Shown: piece by piece, positions 17,641 through 28,108 of the stretch
Layout of the letters: each line of letters opens with the position of its first letter
Numbering within the stretch: the first letter of the stretch is position 1
Source of the DNA: Prorocentrum cordatum
Lineage: Eukaryota > Sar > Dinophyceae > Prorocentrales > Prorocentraceae
Reading direction: 5' to 3'
Length of the DNA: 35,000 nt
Assembly: GCA_963575745.1 (NCBI GenBank)
Contig: CAUYUJ010018332.1
Location: 157,540 to 192,539, forward strand
Notes under the pieces: generated by a model
Database searches by the model: none
What the model was told of the DNA's origin: nothing
Seen by the model: only the letters and a program-made list of their open reading frames with translations
Translations under genes and position numbers: made by a program

Positions 17641-18078
17641 GTGACCACCCACTTGGCTTGCCAGGAATTGCACGCCGCCTGGCTGTTCGTCCGTCCGTCT
17701 GTGTGTCTGTCTTCCCGGCTCTCTGAGCCGCGGCGCTTTGAGCTTCTTAGCTCGGGGACGCGTCGGCCACCGCCGCCCTCTCCCTTGTCGGTGGCCCTGA
17801 CGAGGTTGGGGGAGAGGGTGCCGAAACGCGCCCAGAGTCCAGCAAGGCATGAGGGTGCAAACCCGACTTGTCTGGCTGATGCTCTGGGGGGGCCTGTGCT
17901 CAGGGGAGGCTGCAGCACCGCTCAACGATGTGCTGTTTAACCGAACCTGCAGGGTGGGCCCTTTCCCAAATCCGTGCTTCGGTGCGGATCGTAAGCGCGC
18001 CTCGTCTCCGTCGTCGTCGTCGTCGTCGTCGGCGTCGTCGTGGTCGTGGTGCGTGTTGCTCTGCTCGGGATTCTGTTA
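17641..18078 (+). repeat. Tandem segmental duplication, copy 2 (about 440 bp)
   Basis: Partner of 17191-17630. The two copies are visibly almost identical, so the duplication is recent or homogenised. Both copies carry the same possible coding text (HLACQELHAAWL on plus), which cannot be assigned to a family. Confidence 0.9.
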
Positions 18079-18129
18079 CCACCACCCACCACCCACCACC
18101 CACCCCCATCGTCATATTGCATGCTTGTC

Positions 18130-18261
18130 CTCATCATCATCATCACCATCCTCCTCCTCCTCATCATCATCATCATCATCATCAGCAGCATCATCATCAT
18201 CATCGCCATCATCATCATTATCATCATCACCATCACCATCATGATCATGATCATGATCACC

Positions 18262-18319
<58 letters not shown>

Positions 18320-18452
18320 CCATCATCATCACATCTCATCATCATCATCATCATCATCATCATCAACATCAACATCAACATCAACATCATCATCATCAGC
18401 AGCATCATCATCATCATCATCATCATCATCACCATCATCACCATTATCCAGT
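18130..18452. repeat. (CAT)n microsatellite with CAC and CAG interruptions
   Basis: Triplets of CAT with blocks of CAC, ATG ATC and AACATC. It immediately precedes the 88-bp array. Confidence 0.95.
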
Positions 18453-18457
18453 CTTTC

Positions 18458-19330
18458 CGCGGTCCCATGGGGAGCTCCACCGAAGGCCCACGGGCTGCGT
18501 CCGCATGGGTGCCCGCCCCCATTTCGGCGCACCTCTCACACGTTTCGTGGCCCCAATGGCGGCGTCCGCATGGCAACCCGCCCCATTTCGGCGCACCCCT
18601 CGCACAGTCCGTGGCCCCATAATGGGAGCTCTACCGACTGCCCCCGTGGCGGCGTCCGCGTGGTGGCCCGCCCAACGTCTCCGCACCCCTCACACGTTTC
18701 GTGGCCCCACGAGGGGGCTCCACCGAAAGCCCCACTGGCTGTCTCCGCATGGTGACCCGCGACATTTCGGCGCACCCCTCACACGTTTCGTGGCCCCGTA
18801 GGGAGCTCCACCGAAGGCCTCAACGGCTGCGTCCGCACGGTGTCCCGCGACATTGCGGCGTACAATTCATACGCTTCGTGGACCCATAAGTATTTCCACC
18901 GACAGCCCCACTGGCTGCGTCCGCATGGTGACCCGCGACATTTCGGCGCACCCCTCACACGTTTCGTGGCCCCATGGGGGGCTCCACCGAATGCCCCCGT
19001 GGCTGCGTCTGCATGGTGGCCCGCCCCATTTCGGCGCACCCCTCACACGTTTCGTGGCCCCATCGGGACCTCCACCGAAAGCCTCAGCGGCTGCGTCCGC
19101 ATGGTGACCCGCGACATTTCGGCGCACCCCTCACACGTTTCGTGGCCGCATCGGGAGCTCCACCGAAGGCCCCAGCGGCTGCGTCCGCATGGTAACCCAC
19201 CCCATTGCAGTGCCCCCCTCACGTTTCGTGGCCCCAGAAAGGGGGCTCCATCGAAGGCACCAGCGGCTGCGTCCGCATGGTGGGCCGCCCCATTTCGGCG
19301 CACCACTCGCCCGCTTCGTGGCCCCACAAA
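18458..19330. repeat. 88-bp tandem array, about ten copies
   Basis: The unit reads GGGAGCTCCACCGAAGGCCC, GGCTGCGTCCGCATGGTGAC, CCGCGACATTTCGGCGCACC, CCTCACACGTTTCGTGGCCC. The word GTTTCGTGG or a variant lies at 18542, 18606, 18696, 18785, 18873, 18961, 19049, 19137, 19223 and 19313, so most steps are 86-90 bp and five successive ones are 88 or 89. 88 is not a multiple of 3, so frames shift from unit to unit and coding is unlikely. Confidence 0.93.
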
Positions 19331-19339
19331 AAGCCGCTG

Positions 19340-20345
19340 ACTCGTGAGTGGCGTGCGTGAATGAAGCGGCTTCGAGTGTAGTTTTCCTTCTGTTTCTTGG
19401 CGAAGTGTTCAGGGGTACTGCAGATCCCAGTCAGTTTATTTGCATTGAGCGTTCCTGGCAGTATGTGCCACGCGTTTACCATCCATGGGTTGGGTTCTTC
19501 GCCTGGGTAGTTAGATATTTTTATCATGCTTGCTTTTCGGTCGTCCAAGGGCTCAAAATGTTTCAAGAGCCCCCGCCCGCTCGCCCGAAGACGAACCAAC
19601 GCAGCCCTAAGCCCAGAATGGTCGAAGAGTGCTCCGAGACGACGGGGTCAGGCCCCGCAAAGCCTCCAGATCGTGACCCGAAAACACGGCCTGAAAAATC
19701 CGCCAGAGGCCCCCAAGCAGCCCACCAGCAAGCCTCTCAGGGCCTGAAAGCCCCCTCTCCCCCCCAGGGTGCCTCCGAGAGCCCCCCCCCCGGACACCCC
19801 ACACGAGACCGCCAGAGGTCTCTAACAGGCCTCGCGTCGACAACGCAACCACCCCGACTTCGCAAGGCTACGCCAGGAGGGACGTCTTCGGGCGTGCGGA
19901 TAAGGGGAGGACCCATTGATGGCTGGTTGAGCGGATGGGTAGAAAGATCGTGACATTGCCGATTGAACGCGCGCGTGTAGGCATCCGCAAGCGGTCAGGT
20001 TCCGCGAGGCCCCCATAACCACCCCGAGTGCTCGCACAACCCCAGAGCTGACCTCAAAATCCCCAATCTGCCTTCAACTACGTTGAAGACGCGTGGAACG
20101 GCAATTGGCGAATAATCCCTGCCTGCCTGCGACACCACGTGACCGAAAGTCCGCCCGATTTCGCGCGTGCGTCCAGGCGCAACCACCGCGGCGTCCACCA
20201 ATGCGATTGTGCACGAAGCGCGCGTTTTGCACGCAGCACGCAATGATTCTCAAAAACTCGTTTTGTGACAAAGGAAGCCACGACTCGGCAGCGCGCGAGG
20301 CGCGCTTGCAAAGTCCGACTGTATGCGTGTGTATGTCGTTCCTCG
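19340..20345. other. Unassigned stretch after the 88-bp array
   Basis: An AT-richer island at 19350-19570 is open on both strands: plus 19348-19953 (201 codons, hydrophobic N-terminus VVFLLFLGEVF) and minus 19219-19599. Neither resembles a known family. 19570-20050 is rich in CCCC, GGCCTC and CCAGAG words typical of repeat-derived DNA. I see no supported gene. Confidence 0.3.
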
Positions 20346-20356
20346 CAGCGCGGATG

Positions 20357-20532
20357 AGGAAGGAGGAGGAGGGGGAGGAGGGGGAGGAGGAGGAGGATGA
20401 GGAGAGGAGGAGGAGGAGGAGGAGGAGGAGGAGGAGGAGAGGAGGGGAGGAGGAGGAGGAGGAGGGGAGGAGGAGGAGGAGGAGGAGGAGGAGGAGGAGG
20501 AGGAGGAGGAGGAGGAGGAGGAGGAGGAGGAG
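20357..20532. repeat. (GGA)n homopurine tract
   Basis: About 175 bp of GGA triplets on plus. It faces a (CCT)n tract at 20690-20965, making a potential long foldback. Confidence 0.95.
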
Positions 20533-20689
20533 CAGCTCGTTGTGTTTGCACTGCTCGCTTTTCAACGCAACGTGCCCGTCGCCTGGACGGGCAAACGTAA
20601 TCAGGGGCAGCAGCGTGGACTGGGGATTTCCCGCTGCAGTGTCCCGGTGGAGAACCGCGGGTCACGCCCGCAGGCCGCGAGGAGGACAT

Positions 20690-20965
20690 CCACCTCCATC
20701 CTCCTTGGCGTCCACCACCTCATCCTCCTCAGTCCTCCGCAACAAGCGCCGGCTCGTGCACCTTCTCAAGCAGCGCCACCCTGGCATCCCCCTCCCCATC
20801 GTCCTCCTCCTCCTGGCCATCCTGGTCCTCCTTCTCCTCCTCCTCGTCCTGCTGCTCCTCCTCCTCCTCCTCATCCTCCTCCTCGTCCTGCTGCTACTCC
20901 TCCTCCTCCTCCCTTACCTCCTCGTCGTCGTCGTCCTCCTCCTCCTCCACCTGCTCCTGCACCAG
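20690..20965. repeat. (CCT)n-rich tract
   Basis: CCTCCTCCT with interruptions such as GTC and GCTG; homopyrimidine-like on plus, opposite in sense to 20357-20532. Confidence 0.9.
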
Positions 20966-21412
20966 ATCATGGATAAGACGCGGCAGGCTGCGTGAATAAG
21001 GCGGCGCCGATGCACCTACATCCGCGGGCACCTTGCGCGCGGGTGAACGCGCAATCGATCCCCGCGGCATCGCCCCCCCAACTTCAAACTAGGCGGTGCA
21101 ACGGACCGCTTCTGTCAAAGCCTCGTCTCCCCCCGTCGGGGGCGGTTAACCCACCCATCCCGCTAGCAGACCGTGGAGGCCTTGGATAAGGAATCCAGGG
21201 TCTGGAACCTTGTGGAGATCCACCTGCGTGGAACGGGGGGGGCAGAAGTTGTCCGCCCCTCATCATTGTGAGCTCTCTACCCTCCCTCCATCTCTTCTCC
21301 CCCCCCTTACTTCCTCCTACCTCCCTCCCCCCTCCCCCCTCCCCCCTCCCTCCCACCTCCCTCCCACCCTTCCCCCGCCTCAGATCCCCTGGAGGAGGGC
21401 GGCAGGTAAGCG
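20966..21412. other. Spacer without recognisable gene
   Basis: Unique-looking GC-rich DNA to 21250, then CT-rich DNA (CCTCCCTCCCCCC) to about 21385. No conserved reading frame is recognised. Confidence 0.4.
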
Positions 21413-22525
21413 GCGCGGTTCCAGTTGCGCGCCCGCGGGCGGGTTGAAATGTGTCGCCCACTTGGGGTTGCGGTTGCGCTCCCGCGGGCGGGTTGAAATG
21501 TGTCGCCCAGTTTCGCTTGCGCGCCCGCGGGCGGTTTGAAATGTGTCGCTCAGGTGCGGTTGCGGTTGCACGCCCGCGGGCGGGTTGAAATGCGTCGCCC
21601 AGTTGCGGTTGCGCGCTTGCGGGCGGCTTGACATGTGTCGCCCAGGTGCGCTTGCGGTTGCGCGCCCGGGGGCGGGTTGAAATGTGTCGCCCAGGTGCGG
21701 TTGCGGTTGCGCGCCCACGGGCGAATTTCAATGTGTCGCCCAGTAACGGTCGCAGATGCGCGCCCGCGGGCGGGTCGAAATGTATCGCCCAGTTGCGGTT
21801 GCGGTTGCGCGCCCGCGGGCGGGTTGAAATGTGTCGCCCACTTGCGGTTGCGGTTGCGAGCCCGCGGGCGGGTTGAAATGTGTCGCCAGTTGCGGTTGCG
21901 GTCGCGCGCCCGCGGGCGGGTCGAAATCTGTCGCGTAGTTGCGGTGCGGTTGCGCGCCCGCTGGCGGGTTGAAATGTGTCGCCGAGTTGCGGTTGCGCGC
22001 CCGCGGGCGGGTTGAAATGTGTCGCCAGGTTGCGGTTGCGGTTGCGCGCCCGCGGGCGGGGTGTCGGTTGCGGTTGTTATTGCACGCCCGCGGGCGGGCG
22101 AAATGTGGCGCCAGTTGCGGTTGCGGTTGCGCGCCCGCGGGCGGATTGAAATGTGTCGCCCAGTTGCGGTTGCGCGCCCGCGGGCGGTTTGAAATGTGTC
22201 GCTCAGGTGCGGTTGCGGTTCGCGGGCGGGTTGAAATGTGTCGCCCATTGCGGTTGCGGTTGCGCGCCCGCGGGCGGGTTTGAAATGTGTCGCCCAGGTG
22301 CGGTTGCGCGCCCGCGGGCGGGTTTGAAATGTGTCGCCCAAGTGCGGTTGCGGTTGCGCGCCCGCGGGCGGGTTTAAATGTGTCGCCCAGGTGCGCTTGC
22401 GGTGGCGCGCCCGCGGGCGGGTTGAAATGTGTCGCCTAGTTGCAGTTGCGGTTGCGCGCCCGCGGACGGGTCGAAATGTGTCGCCCAGTTGCGGTTGCGC
22501 GCCCGCGGGCGGTTTGAAATGTGTT
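21413..22525. repeat. GC-rich tandem array of about 46 bp, more than 20 copies
   Basis: Each unit reads GGTTGAAATGTGTCGCCCAG, then one to three TTGCGG hexamers, then TTGCGCGCCCGCGGGC. The TGAAATG word or a variant recurs every 40-54 bp; length changes follow the number of GCGGTT hexamers. CGCCCGCGGGCG is a perfect 12-bp palindrome in nearly every unit. Unit lengths vary and are often not divisible by 3, so coding is unlikely. Confidence 0.95.
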
Positions 22526-22546
22526 CTTCAAAGTGCTTTCCGGACG

Positions 22547-22606
22547 TTCAGTCAGTCAACCATGTCAGTCAATCAATCAGTCAGTCAATCAGTCAGTCAG
22601 TCACCG
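22547..22606. repeat. (CAGT)n/(CAAT)n microsatellite
   Basis: GTCAGTCAATCAATCAGTCAGT tetranucleotide run with a few substitutions directly after the 46-bp array. Confidence 0.9.
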
Positions 22607-23778
22607 GCGGGCACGGAATTTCACCCGGCTCCGCCGGGAATAAAGAGAGAGAGAGAGAGATAGCCGAGGAGCAGTAGGATAGAGTGAGGAGAGAGAAGGG
22701 GGATAGGGAGGACGAAATGCAGGAGAGAGGATGAGGGAGGGCGAAGTGCAGGAGAGAGAAGGGGGAGCGGGAGGACGAAGTGCAGGAAAGAGAGAGAAGG
22801 AGGAGCGAGGATGAGGGGGGCCGGGACGAGGTGCACAACGAGGAGAACGAGGAGTCCCCCCTCCTTCCATGCCTCCTCCCTTCTGCTGCTACTTCTCGTC
22901 CCTCCTTCTCCACCGACGCTTCCTCCGGCTTCCCCAGCTCTTCATCTCTTCTGTTTCTGCCATTTGAAAACCCAGGTGGGTGGGGGGAAGACGGGGGCGG
23001 ACAACTCAGCGACAACGCTATTCAGAAAGGCAAGCGTAAAACCAATGAGCAAACCTGTTGAACAGCATACCCGCAGAGCGGTGGCATCGATACATAAGCG
23101 AATGTGCAAAAACATGTTTGGAGATAGAGAGGGAGATATATACATATATCAACACAACACATCTGATAAACCTCTCGGCTAGCGTCTTAGAGTGAGACAA
23201 CATGTCGCCAAGCAAGCGGGGAGTCCTACTCGTGCCGACCTCCAACAATAACAAACACGGATTCCACCATTGCCTGCGCGAAGACTCGACGTATGTGATG
23301 AGCCTGCATCCCGCGAGACTTTTGGCAACCAACTATTTCTGGCACTGAACGTTGGCTGGGGGGGTTAAACCGGAGCAAAACGAGAATGAGAGATACAATG
23401 CTCGGACAAAAACTAGCACAATTATGAACAGAGGAAAGCGGCGAAATAAGGGAGAGAAAAAGAAGAAAGGATCCCGCGTGCCAACATGTTCAGACCGTAC
23501 AAAACGCCGACATAAAACTAACAAACTTATAAACAAGAAACCGAAACAAGCGGGCACACGCGATGAGCATACCAGAGGCGAGGAAGTAAGACGAGGACGA
23601 GGGATATGGGAGAGGATAGGAACTAAAGAGGTGCCAAACCACTACCTCAAGCACGCTGCCACTACCTCTGGTCGGAACTGGCGATCATGTCACGATGCTC
23701 TGCCGCCCCAGTCTTGCACTACTGCTCGAGAGCAGGGCAACACTGCTGGGCACTTGGCGCCCGCTTGCCACGAACCTG
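22607..23778. other. GA-rich then AT-richer spacer, no gene recognised
   Basis: 22640-22860 is purine-rich (GAGAGAGA and AGGAGAGAG words with GACGAAGTGCAGGA repeated three times, at about 22711, 22743 and 22774). 23000-23700 is less GC-rich and contains no recognisable domain; the long plus frame from 23352 is Lys/Arg-rich and unassigned. Confidence 0.4.
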
Positions 23779-24077
23779 TCCTCCTCCTCCTCCTCCTCCT
23801 CCTCCTCCTCCCCTCGTCTTCCTCCGGCTCTTCTGCCTCCTCCTCCTCCTCCTCCTTCAGGCTGCTGGTCCGCCAAGCAACCTGCGCGGTGTCGCCAGAC
23901 GTGGCGTCCATGAGCAGCTGCGCCCTGGGCTGCAGAGTCAGCAAGCTGAGGGTCAGGGTGGACCTGAGCTGCTCCTCCCCCGTTCTCCTCCGCGCTCCTC
24001 CTCCTGGTTTCCCTCCTTCTGCTCCTCCTCCTCCTCCTCCTCCTCTTCGTCCTGGTCTTCCTCCTCCTGCTCCTCTT

Positions 24078-24119
<42 letters not shown>

Positions 24120-24263
24120 CTTCCGCTTTCTCCTCCTCTTCCTCCATCTTCTCCTCCCCTTCCTCCTGCTTCTCCTGCTTCTCCTGCTTCTCCTCCTCCT
24201 CCTCCTCCTCTTCCTTCTCCTTCTTCTCTTCCCTTCTTCTGGACCTCCTCCTCCCCCTCCTCC
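23779..24263. repeat. (CCT)n tracts with an embedded unique island
   Basis: CCT/TCC runs at 23779-23855 and 23970-24263 (including CTGCTC hexamers at 24069-24120) surround about 110 bp of non-repetitive DNA at 23860-23968. Confidence 0.9.
23882..23963 (-). CDS. Candidate exon, product unknown
   Basis: The minus strand of the unique island reads STLTLSLLTLQPRAQLLMDA then TSGDTAQ, with an AG before it (CTCAG/GTCC, exon start at 23963) and a GT after it (GCGCAG/GTTGCT, exon end at 23882). Codons look ordinary rather than repeat-derived. No family is recognised. The alternative is unique intergenic DNA that happens to be open. Confidence 0.25.
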
Positions 24264-24384
24264 AATCAAGATCGATCGTCGGATCGGCCGATGGAGCGCC
24301 GGTTCTGGGGGGCGGGCAGCTGGTGGCACAGCACCAGCCTGCTCGCGCTGTCTTTTCCGGCAGGGCACTTCTTGTCAGAAGTGG

Positions 24385-24560
24385 GAGGAGGAGGACGAGG
24401 AGGACGCGAAGGAGGACGAGGAGGAGGAGGAGGGGGAGGAGGAGGAGGAGAAGGAGGAAGAGGAAGATGGAGGGAGGGCGGGTGGGAGGCAGAGGGGGAT
24501 GCGGAGGATGAGCGGGAGCTTGAGGGCGAGGAGGGATGGGGAGGAGCATGCTCAGGATGT
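24385..24560. repeat. (GGA)n-rich tract
   Basis: GGAGGAGGACGAGG-type triplets on plus, following a CCT tract of opposite sense that ends at 24263. Confidence 0.85.
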
Positions 24561-24684
24561 GGATGATGATGATGTTGAGGATGGTGCTGCGGGTCATGAC
24601 AACGATGATGGTGAGGAAGGCCACAATGATGATGCTGATGATGATGCTGCTGATGATGTTGACGACGACGATGGCGACGACGAC

Positions 24685-24721
<37 letters not shown>

Positions 24722-24866
24722 CTGATGACGATGTTGATAATGATGGTGATGATGGCGATGATGATGCTGCTGCTGATGATGGAAGTGATGATGATATTGA
24801 TGCTGATGCAGGTGACGATTGTAATGATACTGCTGCTGATGATGATGGTTAGGATGATGTGATGAT
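24561..24866. repeat. (GAT)n microsatellite
   Basis: GATGATGAT with GCT, GAC and GGT interruptions over about 300 bp; poly-Asp (plus) and poly-His/Ile (minus) artefact frames. Confidence 0.95.
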
Positions 24867-26574
24867 GATGGTGAGGAGCATGGCAAGGACGAGGATGAAA
24901 CCACACGACAAGGAAGATGATGAGGATGAGGGGGGAACTTTAGGAGGAAGGCCCTCTCCAACCTGGAAGAAGCAGTTGCACGCTCCGTAACACCCCAAAA
25001 GCCCCCCCCCCCGACGTCCCCCTTCCTCTGAGGCACTGCCGGGGGCGCGAGCGCCCGCCAGTGGGCATCCTTCTCCCCCTCCTCCTCACCCTGCCCTGCT
25101 CCTGCTCCAGGTGGAGCGGGAGGAGGACGCGGTGGGGGGGGAGGAGGATAAGATGAGGGATGGGGGACGAGGAGAGGGAAGAGGAAAAGAGGGAGGTGGA
25201 GGGAGGGGGATGATAACGAGGAGGAGGATGAGGAGGAGGAGGAGCGGCTATGGAACCATGGCGAACGCGTGATTCCCAAGTGCTAGCCTGACTACCTCAC
25301 CACAACCGCCTGGGGAAACGCATTCCCGACTTTGGCGGGAGCCCCCGGGCGATCCGACCAATGGCTTCCAACCCTCTCCTGATGGGCTCCCGACGTTCGT
25401 CATGAATGCGTCTTCTGCTGCGCATCGCACACCACCAACAAGAAGAACGTAACACTAGACCATATGAGTGGGCCAGGGTATGAGTCCCGTGGCACTGGAC
25501 GGTCAAGGGGTGAGTTGGAGAATCACTTCCGTCGCCCTCCGGACCGTCCAGATGGGGCCCTTCCGCCTGGCTAGGCGCATCGACGCGCAGAAGCTCGCTG
25601 GCCGCACGCGCGCCATGCCGACACACTAAAAGAACTCCTCGCTTCGATATATTTTAAGACACCGTGCTCGACATGCCATCGTGGTCGTCAGCGGCGCGGG
25701 TGGGTGTCCTGCCTCGCGCGCGTGCGCGAGTCGACTCTGAACACTCGTGCGCGCGGCACGCGCTCGCTCGTGCTCGTGCCCGAGGCACGTTCGCTCACGC
25801 TCACGACGGCAGATGGCAGCAGCCACTGGCTGAATAGCAGCAGGGCGCCGCACCGCGTCGGTGCTGAGCTTATCTGCGTCGTGTGTGGTGGCCTTTGAAC
25901 CTGCTGGGGCGGCCCCTCGGTGGGCCGCGCTTCAGACACAGCCATCCGCAGTTCTGTTCAGGAATTGTTCGATGGTCGTTCAGCTTTTGGGCGCCGGTTT
26001 TGGCTCCAATGGACGGGCTTCTGTCTTGGTCCAGAGGAGGTGAAGACGTCCGTCGCGCTAGTCCAGCATCTTCCGCAAACAAACCCACACATCGAACACG
26101 TCCGGGTGAGGCTGGGCCCATCAACAGTTCCGAGGCCTGACCGTATGCCAACAACCGGATACCAACAACACGTGCAGTCGCATATCTAAGCGCCTAGCTG
26201 GCAGCCAACAAGTGAGTACGGGGCGACTGCTGCTCGAGGCCGCCACGCGTCCCAGCCACGCCGCCGTCAATAGAAAGCAAGAAAAAGCGCTGGGTCTGTG
26301 GCGGGTCCAATCGCAACGCTGTGATCCGGGGTCCTCGCCCTCTGCCCCCCCCAGTCAGGTCGATGTCCGTGAAGTGGGGATGGGGAGGACGAGTGGGGGG
26401 GGTTTTCGTCATCGGTCCCCTTGAGGGCATGAACTATGCTAGCGCTGCAGCGCGGAACCAGCGTCGGGAAATCAAGACACAGCAACCTTGAGCAGGATGC
26501 TGTGACAAACAGAACAAACTGAAAAACACGGGGCGGGCGGGGTGGCTCTTCAGGTTTATTTCGGGAAGAAGCCT
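24867..26574. other. Spacer with no supported gene
   Basis: 25000-25250 has C runs and CTC/GGA-rich sequence. 25255-26500 is the longest stretch of unique-looking DNA outside the retroelements. One plus frame (25920-26189) looks mildly protein-like and is listed separately. CGCGCG/GTGCGCGAG words cluster at 25715-25795. Confidence 0.4.
25920..26189 (+). CDS. Weak candidate ORF, 89 codons, unknown
   Basis: It contains SSVQELFDGRSAFGRRFWLQ, WTGFCLGPEEVKTSVALVQH and LPQTNPHIEHVRVRLGPST, a balanced amino-acid composition without simple repeats. Overlapping frames are also open, and no start context, splice signal or family is recognised. It may be an exon or chance. Confidence 0.2.
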   Translation: MGRASDTAIRSSVQELFDGRSAFGRRFWLQWTGFCLGPEEVKTSVALVQHLPQTNPHIEHVRVRLGPSTVPRPDRMPTTGYQQHVQSHI

Positions 26575-26940
26575 AGTGTAAACCCAAGGCGCCTCACCGA
26601 TGTTGCAATACACCCTCCGAGTTCCCCAGGCCCTGCCTCCAGATTCACTCTTGATCGGCCCTGCAACAGTTTAGCTTTATTGCGGGACGTGGCCCGTTAG
26701 AAGACAGTCGTCTGAGAACCCCCAATCGAGCCAAAACACTGTTCCTGCGAATTGAACGCTGCGGATCAACGTGACTGTTGCGTTTGCCATATCTAAGCCG
26801 TGTCAGAACACCATGCTTAGTACTTCAGCACCACGAATCAAGGTAACTGTTGAGTCCAGACAACCCTAAATCGTTCCAGAAAGCAGTTCCTGGAAACTCG
26901 ACCATACATATCCTTGGGACTGCTATCGACTTTTGCGGCG
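26575..26940 (+). repeat. Dispersed repeat with 73-bp units, copy 2
   Basis: Begins AGTGTAAACCCAAGGCGC like 2967 and shares TTGCAAT, GAAGACA-CGTCTG and the 73-bp units (GTCAGAACACC at 26802 and TTCCAGAAAGC at 26874, 73 bp apart). Here it is followed directly by the 83-bp family. Confidence 0.75.
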
Positions 26941-27300
26941 ACAATTCGCGGCACCCAGGCGAGAACCACATTTTGAAAAGCCCCGCCCTCTATCCGTGAA
27001 GCTGTTGCAAGCGCGTTGAAAACGAATGCGCGCGGCTCTGAAGGGAGAACCGCATTTTGAAACGACCCGCCGTCCATCTGTGAAGCTGCGGCAAAACTTA
27101 ACAACGAATGTGCGCGGCGCTGGGGCAAGAGCCATATCTTGAAAACGAGCCGCCATCCATCCGTGAAGCGGCTGCGAACTTCCAGCTTCAACATGGCAGA
27201 TGGCTAAGACACCTCGGGCGAAACGCCCGGCCCGCCCCACCGACGCGCCTGGGGGCGCGACAGGGAGGAGTAGTTTCTGTAGGAGGGGAGGGATGGAGAC
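26941..27300 (+). repeat. 83-bp tandem repeat family, location 2
   Basis: Cores CGCGGC at 26947, 27031 and 27113 (84 and 82 bp apart), with CACATTTTGAAAA, CCATCCGTGAAGC and AACGAATGTGCGCGGC words as at 15637-15990. Similarity extends through GGGCGAAACGCCCGGCCCGC (27218) to a GGGAGGGATGGAG word near 27287. Confidence 0.8.
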
Positions 27301-27348
27301 GAGCGCACCTGAGGAACCCTTCCTTCTTCCACTCCTCGTGCCCAGACG

Positions 27349-27475
27349 CCGTTCCTGCGAATTGGACGCTGTGGATCAACGCGACGGTTGCGTTTTCCCA
27401 TATCTGAGCCATGTCAGAACACCATGTCTAGTACCTCAACACCACGAATCGAGGTGACTGTTGAGTCTAGCTGAG
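27349..27475 (+). repeat. 73-bp family, copy 3 (fragment)
   Basis: GTTCCTGCGAATTGGACGCT through GTGACTGTTGAGTCTAG matches 26740-26862 closely, about 610 bp away in the same orientation, with only scattered substitutions. Confidence 0.85.
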
Positions 27476-27514
27476 GAACCTTTCCACGCCAGGAGAACCT
27501 TTCTACGCCAGGGG

Positions 27515-27783
27515 AAGGAGGAGGAGGAGACGAGCGTACCCCGAAGGAGGAGGGGGCGCTGGAAGGGAGGAGGACGAGGAGGAGGAGGAGGAGGAGGAGG
27601 AGGAGGAGGAGGAGGAGGAGGAGGAGGAGGAGGAGGAGGAGGAGGAGTAGGAGTAGGAGAGGAGGAGGAGGAGGAGGGAGGAGGAGGAGGAGGAGGAGGA
27701 GGGGAGGGGAGGGGAGGAGGAGGGGGAGGAGGAGGGGGGGGGAGGAGGAGGGGGAGGAGGAGGAGGAGGAGGAGGGAGGAGTT
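27515..27783. repeat. (GGA)n homopurine tract
   Basis: GGAGGAGGA for about 270 bp with G-run interruptions. The long minus frames through here (up to 384 codons) are poly-Ser, poly-Pro or poly-Leu artefacts. Confidence 0.95.
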
Positions 27784-27975
27784 CCGAGCGATGCCAAACC
27801 GTTGGGGCGGCCTGGACGCCCCCGAGCCGTGCCGCCCGGGCGCGCCCCTCGGCCAGGAGAGCCTTTCCACGCCGACTGTCTCGACGCAGGAGCACCACGC
27901 GGCGCGGGGGGAAGGCACGTGCGGGCCTCCCGTCGAAGCCGCGAAGGACAGCGCCGTGGGCGAGGCGGGTGGCGG
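27784..27975. other. Unique GC-rich island between GGA and GAT tracts
   Basis: Non-repetitive, open on both strands (plus: AMPNRWGGLDAPEPCRPGAP; minus: GFDGRPARAFPPRRVVLLRR). It has the size of a dinoflagellate exon but no family or clear splice pair is recognised. Confidence 0.35.
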
Positions 27976-28021
27976 CGGAGGAGGGGAAGGAGGGGGGGAA
28001 GGAGGATGAGGAGGGGGAGGG

Positions 28022-28023
<2 letters not shown>

Positions 28024-28108
<85 letters not shown>
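28024..28108. repeat. Perfect (GAT)n run
   Basis: About 28 uninterrupted GAT triplets lying directly between two GGA tracts. Confidence 0.97.

Noticed and set aside
16360-17940. 526-codon plus-strand frame
   Set aside because: The first two-thirds is (CAT)n translated as poly-Ile/His; the rest is the 440-bp duplication, with alternative open frames on both strands and no recognised domain.
19348-19953. 201-codon plus ORF with hydrophobic N-terminus
   Set aside because: Not similar to a known family, second half is Pro/Ser/Arg-rich repeat-like text, and the opposite strand is also open.
21413-22525. CRISPR-like array
   Set aside because: There are no unique spacers; the whole unit repeats, with TTGCGG length variation, in a eukaryotic context without cas genes.
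25255-26500. Possible tRNA or small RNA genes in the longest unique stretch
   Set aside because: No A-box/B-box pair or cloverleaf could be recognised by eye; a tRNAscan-SE run would decide.
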